From the NCBI RefSeq assembly GCF_001424165.1, contig NZ_LMOJ01000002.1:1-64000 (forward strand): a DNA stretch of 64,000 nucleotides, written 5' to 3'. Position 1 is the first letter of the stretch. Each line of letters opens with the position of its first letter. A program made the position numbers and the translations under genes. Below are positions 44,249 to 52,756 of the stretch, in pieces. The notes below the pieces were generated by a model. That model saw only the letters and a list, made by a program, of their open reading frames with translations. It was not told the DNA's origin and did not search any database. This stretch comes from Massilia sp. Leaf139. GTDB lineage: Bacteria > Pseudomonadota > Gammaproteobacteria > Burkholderiales > Burkholderiaceae_D.

Positions 44249-44312
44249 CATAAGATGCTGTTCATGCGCTGCGCATCGAAGCACGATGCGGCGGCAACAG
44301 ACAGGAGCAAAC

Positions 44313-44447
44313 GTGTACGACAAGGAAGACTTGCAGGAACAGCAGTATGAACGCACCGGAACCCCGGCCACGTCGTACATCGTCCTGGTTGCCCTGCTCG
44401 CGGTCGTTGGCTTCATCGCAGTGTTGGCTGCATGGACAAGCGCATAA
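44313..44447 (+). CDS. Small single-span membrane protein (44 aa) ahead of flp
   Basis: Begins at GTG seven bases after a strong AGGAG and runs 44 codons: a charged N terminus (YDKEDLQEQQYERTGTP) and one long hydrophobic helix (SYIVLVALLAVVGFIAVLAAW). It has no prepilin-type cleavage sequence, so it is not a second pilin. It ends 37 bases before flp and has no terminator between, so both are on one transcript. The gene is easily missed because of its length and GTG start. A role in pilin handling or assembly is inferred from position only. Confidence 0.7.
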   Translation: MYDKEDLQEQQYERTGTPATSYIVLVALLAVVGFIAVLAAWTSA

Positions 44448-44484
44448 GCCAAGCAATTTTTCAATTTCTCTTAAAGGCCACATC

Positions 44485-44658
44485 ATGAACTTCATCAAAA
44501 ACTTCATCGCAGAAGAAGACGGCGTCACCGCAATCGAATACGCCCTCATCGCATCCCTGATCGCCGGCGTGATCATCACCGCTGTGACTCTGCTGGGCGG
44601 CAACATCAGCAGCATGTTCGGCGCGCTGGCCGCCAAGATCTCCCCGACCGTCAAGTAA
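44485..44658 (+). CDS. flp: Flp-family type IVb pilin
   Basis: A 57-residue major pilin. The leader MNFIKNFIAEEDG is cut after G13 and the mature protein starts VTAIEYALIASLIAGVIITA, with glutamate at mature position 5 (E18) followed by the hallmark tyrosine (EY). TTAAAGG lies upstream. The pilus core is one hydrophobic helix with a short tail. It is followed by a hairpin and a strong intrinsic terminator before cpaA, which should give much more flp mRNA than downstream mRNA. Confidence 0.95.
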   Translation: MNFIKNFIAEEDGVTAIEYALIASLIAGVIITAVTLLGGNISSMFGALAAKISPTVK

Positions 44659-44668
44659 TCGCGTCACC

Positions 44669-44687
44669 GGCGTGCCGCCGGCACGCC
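44669..44687 (+). other. GC-rich hairpin after flp
   Basis: GGCGTGCCG and CGGCACGCC, with essentially no loop if fully paired (five-base loop in practice), 11 bases after the flp stop. Likely a 3'-end stabilising structure that protects flp mRNA, acting with the terminator that follows. Confidence 0.5.
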
Positions 44688-44690
44688 ACC

Positions 44691-44724
44691 AATCCGGAAC
44701 GCCACCGTTCCGGATTTTTATTTT
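44691..44724 (+). terminator. Intrinsic terminator between flp and cpaA
   Basis: AATCCGGAACG, four-base loop, CGTTCCGGATT and then TTTATTTT: a strong stem with T-rich tail. cpaA starts only 16 bases later and shows no promoter of its own, so the downstream Tad genes are probably read by partial read-through. Confidence 0.85.
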
Positions 44725-44739
44725 CACCGGAGTCCTTCC

Positions 44740-45309
44740 TTGGCACTGCTCCCCCTGATCCTGCTGCTTGCGCTGCTTGCGGCCGCCGTCTGGCACGACG
44801 TGCGCGCGCGCCGCATCCCGAACGCCCTGGTGTTCCCGGGCATGCTGGCCGCGCTCGCGTTGCATACGCTGCTGCCGGCGGGAGCAGGGCTGTTCGGCAC
44901 ACCGATCGGCGGCCTGGGAATCGGTTTCGCCAGCGGCGGCCTGGCCCTGGGCCTGGCCTTCCTGCTGCCGATGTACGCGCTGCGCCTGATGGGCGCGGGC
45001 GACGTCAAGCTGCTGGCGATGGTCGGCGCCTTCGTCGGCGCCGGCCAGATCTTGACGATCGCGCTGTTCACGCTGGTAGCCGGCGGTGTGCTGGCGCTGG
45101 CCTTCGCCGCCTGGCAGCGCAAGCTGCGCCAGCTGATCGGCAATGCCTGCCACATGGCGCTGCACACCAGCGTCTCTGCGCTGTCGGGCAGCATTGCTGT
45201 GCCGGCACCGGCGAGCGCCAGCGGCCGCCTGCCCTATGCGGTCGCGATCGCCGCGGCCAGCGTTCCTTGCGTACTCTGGCTGCACGCCTTCGGGGAGCTG
45301 CCGCTGTGA
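44740..45309 (+). CDS. cpaA: Prepilin peptidase, CpaA/TadV type
   Basis: A 189-residue inner-membrane aspartyl protease that matures the Flp prepilin and pseudopilins. The first catalytic aspartate lies in AVWHDVRARRIPN and the second in LMGAGDVKLLAMVGAF, the standard GxGD motif. It starts at TTG with GGAG nine bases upstream. The short C-terminal region is extra compared with minimal CpaA proteins. Its stop overlaps the GTG of the next gene (GTGA). Confidence 0.93.
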   Translation: MALLPLILLLALLAAAVWHDVRARRIPNALVFPGMLAALALHTLLPAGAGLFGTPIGGLGIGFASGGLALGLAFLLPMYALRLMGAGDVKLLAMVGAFVGAGQILTIALFTLVAGGVLALAFAAWQRKLRQLIGNACHMALHTSVSALSGSIAVPAPASASGRLPYAVAIAAASVPCVLWLHAFGELPL

Positions 45310-46667
45310 GCACGCTGTCCAGCCTGGCGCCGGCCGAACTGCGCGCACCGCGCACGGTCGAGGACACCGGCCTGCCTTTCCTGTTCCTGGCCGAGCTGCT
45401 GGCCAAGGTGCTGCACCAGCGCGGCCAGATGCGCTTGCCGGAACTGGCCGCGCACCTGAAACTCAACGTCGGCGTGATCGATCCGCTGGTCGCCTTCCTG
45501 CGCGCGGAAAAGCTGTGCGAAGTGGCGCGCGTCGGCAACAGCGGCACCGACGCCGACCTGTCCTATCTGCTGACCGAGGCCGGCCGCGCACGCGCCGCCG
45601 CGGTGCTGGCCCGGAATGCCTATGCCGGCCCGGCGCCGGTCACCCTGGCCGCCTATACCGCGCAAGTGCAGGCGCAAAGCGTCGCCGGCGTGCACGTCAC
45701 GCGCCAGCAGATGGACGCCGTCTTCGGCGACATCGTCGTCAACCCGCGCGTGCTGGCGCAGCTGGGCGCCGCCATGAATTCGGGCCGCGCGCTGTTCCTG
45801 CACGGCCTGGCGGGCAGCGGCAAGACCTACCTGGCCGAGCGCCTGCGCGACCTGCTCAGCGGCGCGATCGCCGTTCCCTACGCAATCATGGTCGACGGCG
45901 AAGCCGTACCGCTATACGACGCCGTCCAGCACCGTCCGCTGAGCGGCGCCGCCGACATCGCGGGCGAGCGTGGCTTCGACCGCGGCAGCGCGCCCGACAT
46001 GCGCTGGGTGCGCGGCCTGCGCCGTCCTGCGGCCCTGGCCGGCGGCGAACTCACGCTCGACATGCTCGACCTGCATTTCGATGCGCACACCCGCCTGTAC
46101 CAGGCGCCGCCGCACCTGAAGTCGAACAACGGCATCTTCATCATCGACGACCTGGGCCGCCAGCGCTGCACCCCGGACGCCCTGATGAACCGCTGGATCG
46201 TGCCGATGGATCGCAATGTCGATTACCTGACCCTGCACACCGGCCATAGTTTCGAGGTGCCCTTCGACGTGATTGTCGTGTTTTCCTCGAATTTCGTGCC
46301 GCAGCGCCTGTCCGATGGCGCTTTCCTGCGCCGCCTCGGCTACAAGATCGAAGTGCCTGCCGCCTCGAACGCGGAATACGCGCGGCTGTTCGAGCAGGCC
46401 TGCCGCAGCGCCGGCGTCGCCTTCGATGCCGGCGTTTTCGACTACCTGCTCGATTGCCACCGCCGCCACGGCGTCCCACTGCTGGCCTGCTACCCGCGCG
46501 ACCTGCTGCGCCAGCTGCGCGACCTGGCGCGCTACGAGGAAGAAGCGCCCTGCCTGTCGCGCCGCACGCTCGATTGGGCGTGGGATAACTATTTCGCGAC
46601 CGGCCATGGCGCCGGCTGCACCCTGGAACTGGAACGCCGCGAACGCGGCAAGATGGAGAACGACTGA
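45306..46667 (+). CDS. AAA-type ATPase within the Tad locus
   Basis: A 453-residue protein not among the usual Tad components. The N-terminal part (about 15-110) resembles a winged-helix region (PELAAHLKLNVGVIDPLVAFLRAEKLCEV); an AAA ATPase follows with Walker A at 167-174 (GLAGSGKT), Walker B IFIIDDLG, a sensor-like FSSNF, and an arginine-rich second half. The start GTG overlaps the cpaA stop, and the end overlaps the next start by one base, so it is translationally coupled on both sides. It lacks the PilT/TadA signature and is distinct from the TadA secretion ATPase downstream. A regulatory or assembly role for the pilus is inferred. Confidence 0.8.
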   Translation: MSTLSSLAPAELRAPRTVEDTGLPFLFLAELLAKVLHQRGQMRLPELAAHLKLNVGVIDPLVAFLRAEKLCEVARVGNSGTDADLSYLLTEAGRARAAAVLARNAYAGPAPVTLAAYTAQVQAQSVAGVHVTRQQMDAVFGDIVVNPRVLAQLGAAMNSGRALFLHGLAGSGKTYLAERLRDLLSGAIAVPYAIMVDGEAVPLYDAVQHRPLSGAADIAGERGFDRGSAPDMRWVRGLRRPAALAGGELTLDMLDLHFDAHTRLYQAPPHLKSNNGIFIIDDLGRQRCTPDALMNRWIVPMDRNVDYLTLHTGHSFEVPFDVIVVFSSNFVPQRLSDGAFLRRLGYKIEVPAASNAEYARLFEQACRSAGVAFDAGVFDYLLDCHRRHGVPLLACYPRDLLRQLRDLARYEEEAPCLSRRTLDWAWDNYFATGHGAGCTLELERRERGKMEND

Positions 46668-47530
46668 TGCGTAATTCGAAAGCACTCTTGATCGTCGGCG
46701 CGGCACTATTCCTCGCGCTGGCGGCCGTGCTGGTGGCTGCCAAGTGGATGAGCGAGCAGGGCGCGGCCGGCACCCGCATCGCGGTCGCCACGATCGACCT
46801 CAACCAGGGCACGCGCCTGGCCGCGGCCAATCTGCAGCTGGTCGACTGGCCCGCCGCTTCCGTACCCGAGGGCGCCATCACCGACTTGAAAGTGCTGGAA
46901 AACCGCGTCGTGCGCGCCAACATCGGCAAGGGCGAGCCAGTCGTCGAAACGAAGCTGGCGCCGGCCGGCACCATGGGCGGCCTGTCGGCCGTCGTCGCCG
47001 CCGGCAAGCGCGCCATGACGGTGCGGGTCAACGACGTCGTCGGCGTCGCCGGTTTCGCCTTGCCGGGCAATTATGTCGACATCCTGGTCAACCTCGAAAG
47101 CACTGGCAACGACCTCGGTGCGCGTTCACCGTCCATCTCGAAGATCGTGCTGGAACGGATCCTGGTGCTGGCGGTGGCGCAGGAATCGAACCGCGACGAT
47201 ACCAAGCCGCGCGTGGTAAACGCCGTGACGCTGGAGCTGGCGCCGGATCAGGTCGAAAAGCTCGACCTGGCGCGCAGCATCGGTTCGCTGTCGCTGGTGC
47301 TGCGCAACCAGGTCGACCCGCAGCCGGCCAACACGGCCGGCGCGACACGCGAGTCCGTGCTGGGCCTGCCGCCGGCTGCGCCGGCACCGCTCGCCGCCCC
47401 GCGTCTTGAAGCCGCGGCGCCGGCCCCGGCCCCGGTGCGCATGGCGGCGCCGGCTCCTGCGCGCACGCCGCGCGCCGACGCCGTCCTCGTGATCCGCGGC
47501 CTGGACGCCTCTTCGCAAGCATTGAACTGA
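46667..47530 (+). CDS. cpaB: Flp pilus assembly protein CpaB/RcpC
   Basis: A 287-residue periplasmic component. One N-terminal helix (LLIVGAALFLALAAVLVAA) anchors it; an SAF/beta-clip domain follows with VATIDLNQGTRLAAANLQLVDWP and GKGEPVVETKLAP, then the RcpC region (AVVAAGKRAMTVRVNDVVGVAGFALPGNYVDIL). The last 60 residues are alanine/proline-rich. It works with the CpaC secretin in the outer-membrane pore. Start ATG overlaps the upstream TGA (TGATG). Confidence 0.93.
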   Translation: MRNSKALLIVGAALFLALAAVLVAAKWMSEQGAAGTRIAVATIDLNQGTRLAAANLQLVDWPAASVPEGAITDLKVLENRVVRANIGKGEPVVETKLAPAGTMGGLSAVVAAGKRAMTVRVNDVVGVAGFALPGNYVDILVNLESTGNDLGARSPSISKIVLERILVLAVAQESNRDDTKPRVVNAVTLELAPDQVEKLDLARSIGSLSLVLRNQVDPQPANTAGATRESVLGLPPAAPAPLAAPRLEAAAPAPAPVRMAAPAPARTPRADAVLVIRGLDASSQALN

Positions 47531-47531
47531 C

Positions 47532-48968
47532 ATGACCATGACTTCCCTGAACAACAAGACCTTGCTGGCCTGCGCGCTGGCGCTGTCCTTCGGCGCCGCC
47601 CATGCGGCTACGCCCGACTGCATCGACCTGCGCGGCAATAGCCAGGGCGGGCGCCTCGAACTGGTGCGCGGCAAATCCGTCCTGAAACGCTTCTGCAGCC
47701 CTGCGTCCCAGGTGACCGTGGGCGCACCGGACGTGGCCAATGTCGTCGTCCCCAACGCGAACGAGGTCGTGATCGTGGCGCGCAGCGTCGGCTCCACCAA
47801 CCTGATCGTTGCCGGCCGCGACGGCCGCTCGACGGTGCTCGATCTGGTGGTCGGCATCGACACCGCGCCCCTGCGCGCCCAGTTCGACACCCTGTTCCCG
47901 CAGGAAAAGGAGATTCGCATCGGCAGCAGCGGCAATGCGCTGGTGCTGTCGGGCATGGTCAGCGACGCCGCAGTGGCGGCCCAGCTGATGGCCCTGGCGA
48001 ATGCCTACCAGGAGGGCGCCGCACCTGCCGCGGCAGCGGGCAGCCCGTCGCCGGCGGGCGTGGGTGCAGCCGCGGTCAGCGCCGCACCTGCCGCCGCGGG
48101 CGCCGCCAAAGTGCTGAACCTGCTGTCGATCGCCGCGCCCCAGCAGGTGATGCTGGAAGTGAAGATCGCCGAAGTGTCGAAGTCGCTGGTCGACAAGCTG
48201 GGCGCGGCCGCCGGCTACAGCAAAATCAGCGGAGGCTGGACCTATGGCCTGCTGTCGAACCTGCTGAGCGGCAGTGGGGGGCTCATCAGCGACGTCAAGA
48301 ACAACGGCATGAAGCAGTTCGCCATCGACGGCGAGAACCGCGACGGCCTGGTCAAGATCCTGGCCGAGCCCACCGTGATGGCCGTCAGCGGCCAGGAAGC
48401 CAGCTTCCTGGCCGGCGGCAAGATCTTCATTCCGGTGGCGCAGAACGCGGCCGGCGGCGCCAACACCATCACGCTCGAGGAAAAGGAATACGGCGTGGCC
48501 GTCAAGTTCACGCCGACCGTGCTCGGCGGCGGACGCATCAACCTGCGCGTGGCGCCGGAAGTGTCGGAACTGAACCGCGAAGGAATCGGCGTCAGCGTCA
48601 ACGGCTCGTCGAACGCAACCGCCATCCTGCCGGCCTTCACGACCCGCCGCGCGACCACCACCGTGCAGCTGCAGGACGGCCAAAGCTTTGCGATCGGCGG
48701 CCTGATTCGCAATAACGTCACCAGCAGCATCAAGCGCTTCCCGCTGCTGGGCGAAGTGCCGGTGCTGGGCGCGCTGTTTCGCAGCAGCGACTTCCAGAAC
48801 GACCGCACCGAGCTGGTCTTCATCGTGACGCCGCGCCTGGCCAAGCCGCTGCCGGAAGCGCCACGTCTGCCGACCGACGAGTACCGGCAGCCTACCCGTG
48901 CCGAGTTCCTGCTCAACGGTCAGCACGAAAGCCACGCCCAGCCCGGCGCAGCCAAGGAAAAACCATGA
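47532..48968 (+). CDS. cpaC: Outer-membrane secretin CpaC/RcpA
   Basis: A 478-residue secretin that forms the outer-membrane channel for the Flp pilus. After a signal peptide (LLACALALSFGAAHAA) come N-domains (DVANVVVPNANEVVIVARSVGSTNLIV, KVLNLLSIAAPQQVMLEVKIAEVS) and the type II/III secretin core (GQEASFLAGGKIFIPV; VKFTPTVLGGGRINLRVAPEVSELNRE; LPLLGEVPVLGALFRS-type ending FPLLGEVPVLGALFRSSDF). An alanine-rich linker (about 155-195) separates N-domains. The gene starts just after cpaB, with a second in-frame ATG two codons on. Confidence 0.95.
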   Translation: MTMTSLNNKTLLACALALSFGAAHAATPDCIDLRGNSQGGRLELVRGKSVLKRFCSPASQVTVGAPDVANVVVPNANEVVIVARSVGSTNLIVAGRDGRSTVLDLVVGIDTAPLRAQFDTLFPQEKEIRIGSSGNALVLSGMVSDAAVAAQLMALANAYQEGAAPAAAAGSPSPAGVGAAAVSAAPAAAGAAKVLNLLSIAAPQQVMLEVKIAEVSKSLVDKLGAAAGYSKISGGWTYGLLSNLLSGSGGLISDVKNNGMKQFAIDGENRDGLVKILAEPTVMAVSGQEASFLAGGKIFIPVAQNAAGGANTITLEEKEYGVAVKFTPTVLGGGRINLRVAPEVSELNREGIGVSVNGSSNATAILPAFTTRRATTTVQLQDGQSFAIGGLIRNNVTSSIKRFPLLGEVPVLGALFRSSDFQNDRTELVFIVTPRLAKPLPEAPRLPTDEYRQPTRAEFLLNGQHESHAQPGAAKEKP

Positions 48969-49213
48969 ACCGTCTTTCGAACATTGCCGGCGCGCTGGCC
49001 ATCTCGTCCCTGTTGGGCGGCTGCGTTGCCGCCACTCCCTCGGCCGGCGGCGCCAGCGTGCGCGCCATCCTGGCCAGCCAGGCGCTACCGGCACAGCCGC
49101 GGCCGGATACCGGCGCCGACGCCGGCGCCGCGGTGGCCGCGTATGTGAACTACCAGCGTTCGTATGCCGCGCCGGTATCGCAAACGGACACCCTGACCTT
49201 TGGCAGCAAGTGA
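48965..49213 (+). CDS. Small lipoprotein in the Tad locus (82 aa)
   Basis: An 82-residue lipoprotein with lipobox LLGGC at C20 (acylated cysteine), then a short alanine-rich region and a tail (YVNYQRSYAAPVSQTDTLTF). It sits where other loci encode CpaD/RcpB, the secretin pilotin-like lipoprotein, but is far smaller and shows no CpaD domain. It overlaps the cpaC stop by four bases (ATGA). A pilotin function is inferred from position and lipidation. Confidence 0.82.
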   Translation: MNRLSNIAGALAISSLLGGCVAATPSAGGASVRAILASQALPAQPRPDTGADAGAAVAAYVNYQRSYAAPVSQTDTLTFGSK

Positions 49214-49223
49214 AAGGGCCGAC

Positions 49224-50399
49224 ATGAAAATCGCTGTGTTGTCGCGCGACGAGCGCCACCTGATCGACCTGGCGCGCCAGCTGCGCGCCCGCCCCGAAAC
49301 CGACGAAGTCGACATGATTCCCGGGGCTCCGGCGCGCCTGGCGACCCTGGCCGACGAAGCCATTCCCGACGTGCTGGTGGTCGATGCGCCGCGCATCGTA
49401 GAAGGCGACCTCGAGCAGATCGAACGGCTCGGCCACCTGTTCCCGAAGCTCGCCTTTATCGTGCTCTCGGCCGACCTGTCGCAGGAGTTCCTGCTGCGCG
49501 CGATGCGAGCCGGCGTGCGCGAAGTGCTGCCGCCGCAGGCCGGCACCGCCCTGGACGAAGCGCTCGACCGCGCCGCCGACAAGCTGGGCAGCCAGGGCGG
49601 TGCGCCTGGCAAGGTGTTGGCTTTCATTTCCTGCAAGGGCGGCAGCGGCTCGACTTTCTTGGCCACGAACCTCGCCTATGCGCTGTCGGCCGGCGGCACG
49701 AAGAAGGTGGCGCTGATCGACATGAACCTGCAGTTCGGCGACGCCTCGCTGTTCGTTTCCGACAGCAAGCCGCTGGCGACCCTGTCCGACGTGGCGACCC
49801 AGATCCACCGCCTCGATCCATCCTTCCTGGCTTCGAGCATGGTCGCCGTCACGCCGAACTACGGCATCCTGGCCGCGCCCTCGGATCCGGCCCACGCCAG
49901 CGACGTCAAGCCCGAGCACATCGACGCCATCGTCAAGCTGGCGCGCCGCCAGTACGACTTCATCGTGCTCGACGTCGGCCGCAGCCTTGACCCGGTGAGC
50001 ATCCGCGCGCTCGACCATGCCGACACGATCTACCCGGTGCTGCAGATGACGCTGCCGTACATCCGCGACGGCAAGCGCCTCCTGAGCGTTTTCCGCAACC
50101 TCGATTACGGCAAGGACAAGGTCGAGCTGATCGTCAACCGCCACGACAAGAACAGCGACATCCGGCTGAAGGATCTGGAAGAGGCGTTCGACACCCCGAT
50201 CCTGCGCACCATGCCGAACCACTACGACGCGGCGGCGAAGTCGGTCAACCAGGGCGTGCCGGTCACGCGCCTGATGCCCGACAGCCCGCTGAGCAACGCG
50301 CTGACGGAGATGGCGCGCGGCCTGACCGGAGAGAGTGCGCCGGTGGCGCCAACCAGCCTGATGACGCGCCTGTTCAAGCGCCGCATCACCGATGTCTGA
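49224..50399 (+). CDS. tadZ: Pilus localisation ATPase-like protein TadZ/CpaE
   Basis: A 391-residue protein: a receiver-like N-terminal domain (about 1-125) and a ParA/MinD-type domain starting [13 protein letters not shown]. The deviant lysine K138 is present but the classical Walker lysine before the S/T is replaced by serine (GGSGST), which is common in TadZ proteins. Sites [10 protein letters not shown] and [13 protein letters not shown] match the ParA fold switch regions. TadZ marks the pole or site of pilus assembly. GGGCC upstream is a weak ribosome-binding site; start chosen at [10 protein letters not shown]. Confidence 0.93.
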   Translation: MKIAVLSRDERHLIDLARQLRARPETDEVDMIPGAPARLATLADEAIPDVLVVDAPRIVEGDLEQIERLGHLFPKLAFIVLSADLSQEFLLRAMRAGVREVLPPQAGTALDEALDRAADKLGSQGGAPGKVLAFISCKGGSGSTFLATNLAYALSAGGTKKVALIDMNLQFGDASLFVSDSKPLATLSDVATQIHRLDPSFLASSMVAVTPNYGILAAPSDPAHASDVKPEHIDAIVKLARRQYDFIVLDVGRSLDPVSIRALDHADTIYPVLQMTLPYIRDGKRLLSVFRNLDYGKDKVELIVNRHDKNSDIRLKDLEEAFDTPILRTMPNHYDAAAKSVNQGVPVTRLMPDSPLSNALTEMARGLTGESAPVAPTSLMTRLFKRRITDV

Positions 50400-50415
50400 T
50401 TCCCAGGATCCACCC

Positions 50416-51762
50416 ATGAATACCCCGGCTTATTCCCTGCGCGAACGTCTCGGCAACAGCGCGCCGCGCCCGACGGCCCAGCGCAGCGGCCCGATCGACA
50501 ACCGCGCCTACCATCAGCTCAAGTCCCGCATCCACGAGGCGCTGCTCGACCGCGTCGACCTGGAGAGCATGCAGCGCCTGAACCAGGATCAGATCCGCCA
50601 GGAGTTGCGCCTCCTGGTCGAGCGCCTGCTGGAAGAGGAGATGGTCGTCATCAACGATGCCGAGCGCAAGACGCTCACGCGCGACATCCAGAACGAGATG
50701 CTCGGCTTCGGCCCGCTCGAAACGCTGCTGGAAGACCCGACCGTTTCCGACATCCTGGTCAATACCCACAAGCAGGTGTATGTCGAGCGCCGCGGCAAGC
50801 TCGAACTGACCGACGTCACCTTCACCGACGACGCCCACTTGATGAAGATCATCGACAAGATCGTCTCACGCGTGGGCCGCCGCATCGACGAATCGAGCCC
50901 GATGGTCGACGCCCGGCTGCCGGACGGCTCGCGCGTCAATGCGATCATTCCGCCGCTGGCGATCGACGGCCCGGTGATGTCGATCCGCCGCTTTTCGGCC
51001 GATCCGCTGCGCCTGGCCGACCTGGTTTCCTACGGCAGTATGACGCCCGAGATGGCCGAGGTACTGCAGGGCCTGGGCAAGGCCAAGGTCAACATCCTGA
51101 TCTCGGGCGGCACCGGTTCCGGCAAGACCACCATGCTCAACGTGATCTCGAATTTCATCGGCAAGAACGAGCGCATCGTGACGGTCGAGGACGCGGCCGA
51201 ACTGCAGCTGCAGCAGCCGCACGTGGTGCGCCTCGAGACCCGCCCGCCGAACATCGAGGACAAGGGCGAAGTGACCCAGCGCGCGCTGGTGCGAAACGCC
51301 TTGCGGATGCGCCCGGACCGCATCATCCTGGGCGAAGTGCGCGGCGCCGAAGCGCTCGACATGCTGGGCGCGATGAACACCGGCCATGAGGGCTCGATGG
51401 CGACCATCCACGCGAATACCCCGCGCGACGCCCTCACGCGCCTGGAAAACATGATCAGCATGGCGGCAGGGAACCTGCCGCCGAAGGCAATGCGCCAGCA
51501 GATCAGTTCCGCCGTCGGCGTCGTGGTGCAGGTCACGCGCCTGACCGACGGCAAGCGCAAGGTGCTGTCGATCTCGGAAGTGACGGGGATGGAAGGCGAC
51601 GTCATCACCATGCAGGAGATCTTCGCCTTCAAGCAGACCGGCGTGGCCGACGACGGCAGCGTGATCGGCCATTCGGGCGCGACCGGTGTGCGTCCGCGTT
51701 TCGCCGAGCGCCTGCGTACCTTCGGCGTGACCTTGCCTGCCCACGTGTTCGAACCGCGCTAG
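50416..51762 (+). CDS. tadA: Tad secretion ATPase TadA/CpaF
   Basis: A 448-residue type II/IV secretion ATPase that powers Flp pilus assembly. The Walker A motif GGTGSGKT lies at about 231-238; Asp box, Walker [22 protein letters not shown] and the His box [20 protein letters not shown] follow. A helical N-terminal region (about 1-80) precedes the PAS-like segment. Start chosen at [10 protein letters not shown], preceded by CCAGGA; an ATG eight codons earlier overlaps tadZ. It would form a hexamer below TadB/TadC. Confidence 0.96.
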   Translation: MNTPAYSLRERLGNSAPRPTAQRSGPIDNRAYHQLKSRIHEALLDRVDLESMQRLNQDQIRQELRLLVERLLEEEMVVINDAERKTLTRDIQNEMLGFGPLETLLEDPTVSDILVNTHKQVYVERRGKLELTDVTFTDDAHLMKIIDKIVSRVGRRIDESSPMVDARLPDGSRVNAIIPPLAIDGPVMSIRRFSADPLRLADLVSYGSMTPEMAEVLQGLGKAKVNILISGGTGSGKTTMLNVISNFIGKNERIVTVEDAAELQLQQPHVVRLETRPPNIEDKGEVTQRALVRNALRMRPDRIILGEVRGAEALDMLGAMNTGHEGSMATIHANTPRDALTRLENMISMAAGNLPPKAMRQQISSAVGVVVQVTRLTDGKRKVLSISEVTGMEGDVITMQEIFAFKQTGVADDGSVIGHSGATGVRPRFAERLRTFGVTLPAHVFEPR

Positions 51763-51772
51763 GGAAAGCCGC

Positions 51773-52747
51773 ATGGATCTCACTTTCCTCCTGTTCGTGG
51801 CGCTGCTGTTCGCGGCCGTCATGCTGCTGGTGTGGGGAGCGTATGCCGGCTGGCAGGCGCACCGCAGTCCCGAAGCCGAGCGCATCGCGCGCCGCCTGCG
51901 CGGCGTCATCGGCGCGGAAGCGCAGCGCTCCGACGTCACCATCGTCAAGGAGCGGCGCTACAGCGAGGATCCGGAACTCGACCGGCTGCTGCGCCGCCTG
52001 CCTGGCGTACACCGGCTCGACCGCATGCTGCAGCAGGCGGGTTCGCAGCAGCTGGTGGCGCCCCTGGTCGCCGTATGCGCCATCGGCTTCATGGCGGGAT
52101 TGATCGCAGCGGTATGGCTGCACCTGCCGCTGCTCGCATTGCCCCTGGCTGCATCGGGCGGCGCCAGCCTGCCGCTGCTGCGGCTTGCGCGTGCGCGCGC
52201 CGCACGCATGGTTCGCTTCGAACGCCAGCTGCCGGAAGCGCTGGACATGATGAGCCGCGCGATGCGCGCCGGCCATGCCTTTCCGACGGCGCTCAAGCTG
52301 GTGGCCGACGAAGTCGCCGCGCCCCTGGGGGAAGAATTCAAGGCCGCCTTCGATGAAGTCAATTTCGGCGTCGCGATGGGCGATGCCCTCAACAACCTGG
52401 CCCAGCGCGTGCCCAGCATGGACTTGCAGTACTTCGTGGTGGCCGTGCTGATCCAGCGCGAAAGCGGCGGCAACCTGACGGAACTGCTGGCGTCGATCGC
52501 CAACATCATCCGCGACCGCCACAAGCTGGCCGGCCAGGTGCGCGTCTTGTCGGCGGAAGGGCGCATCTCGGCCTGGGTGCTGTGCCTCTTGCCTTTTGGA
52601 GCGGGCTTCATGATGTACCTGGCCAATCCGGGAACGATGGGCGTGCTGTGGACCGATCCGGGCGGCCGCAAGATGCTGTATTCGGCCCTGGGAATGATGT
52701 TGTTCGGAGTGCTTGCGATTCGCAAGATCGTGCGCATCCGCATGTAA
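51773..52747 (+). CDS. tadB: Tad inner-membrane platform protein TadB
   Basis: A 324-residue type II secretion F-domain protein. Four or so transmembrane helices (near residues 1-25, 95-140, 265-285 and 298-318) enclose the cytoplasmic F domain with the family sequence FERQLPEALDMMSRAMRAGHAFPTALKLVADEVAAPLGEEF and the closing GNLTELLASIANIIRDRHKL. It pairs with TadC as the base of the pilus machine. Confidence 0.95.
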   Translation: MDLTFLLFVALLFAAVMLLVWGAYAGWQAHRSPEAERIARRLRGVIGAEAQRSDVTIVKERRYSEDPELDRLLRRLPGVHRLDRMLQQAGSQQLVAPLVAVCAIGFMAGLIAAVWLHLPLLALPLAASGGASLPLLRLARARAARMVRFERQLPEALDMMSRAMRAGHAFPTALKLVADEVAAPLGEEFKAAFDEVNFGVAMGDALNNLAQRVPSMDLQYFVVAVLIQRESGGNLTELLASIANIIRDRHKLAGQVRVLSAEGRISAWVLCLLPFGAGFMMYLANPGTMGVLWTDPGGRKMLYSALGMMLFGVLAIRKIVRIRM

Positions 52748-52756
52748 GGAAATACG

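Noticed and set aside
47088..50417. Long minus-strand frame (about 1100 codons) across cpaB-tadZ
   Set aside because: It is the shadow of several recognised Tad genes with coupled starts; composition is typical of an antisense frame.
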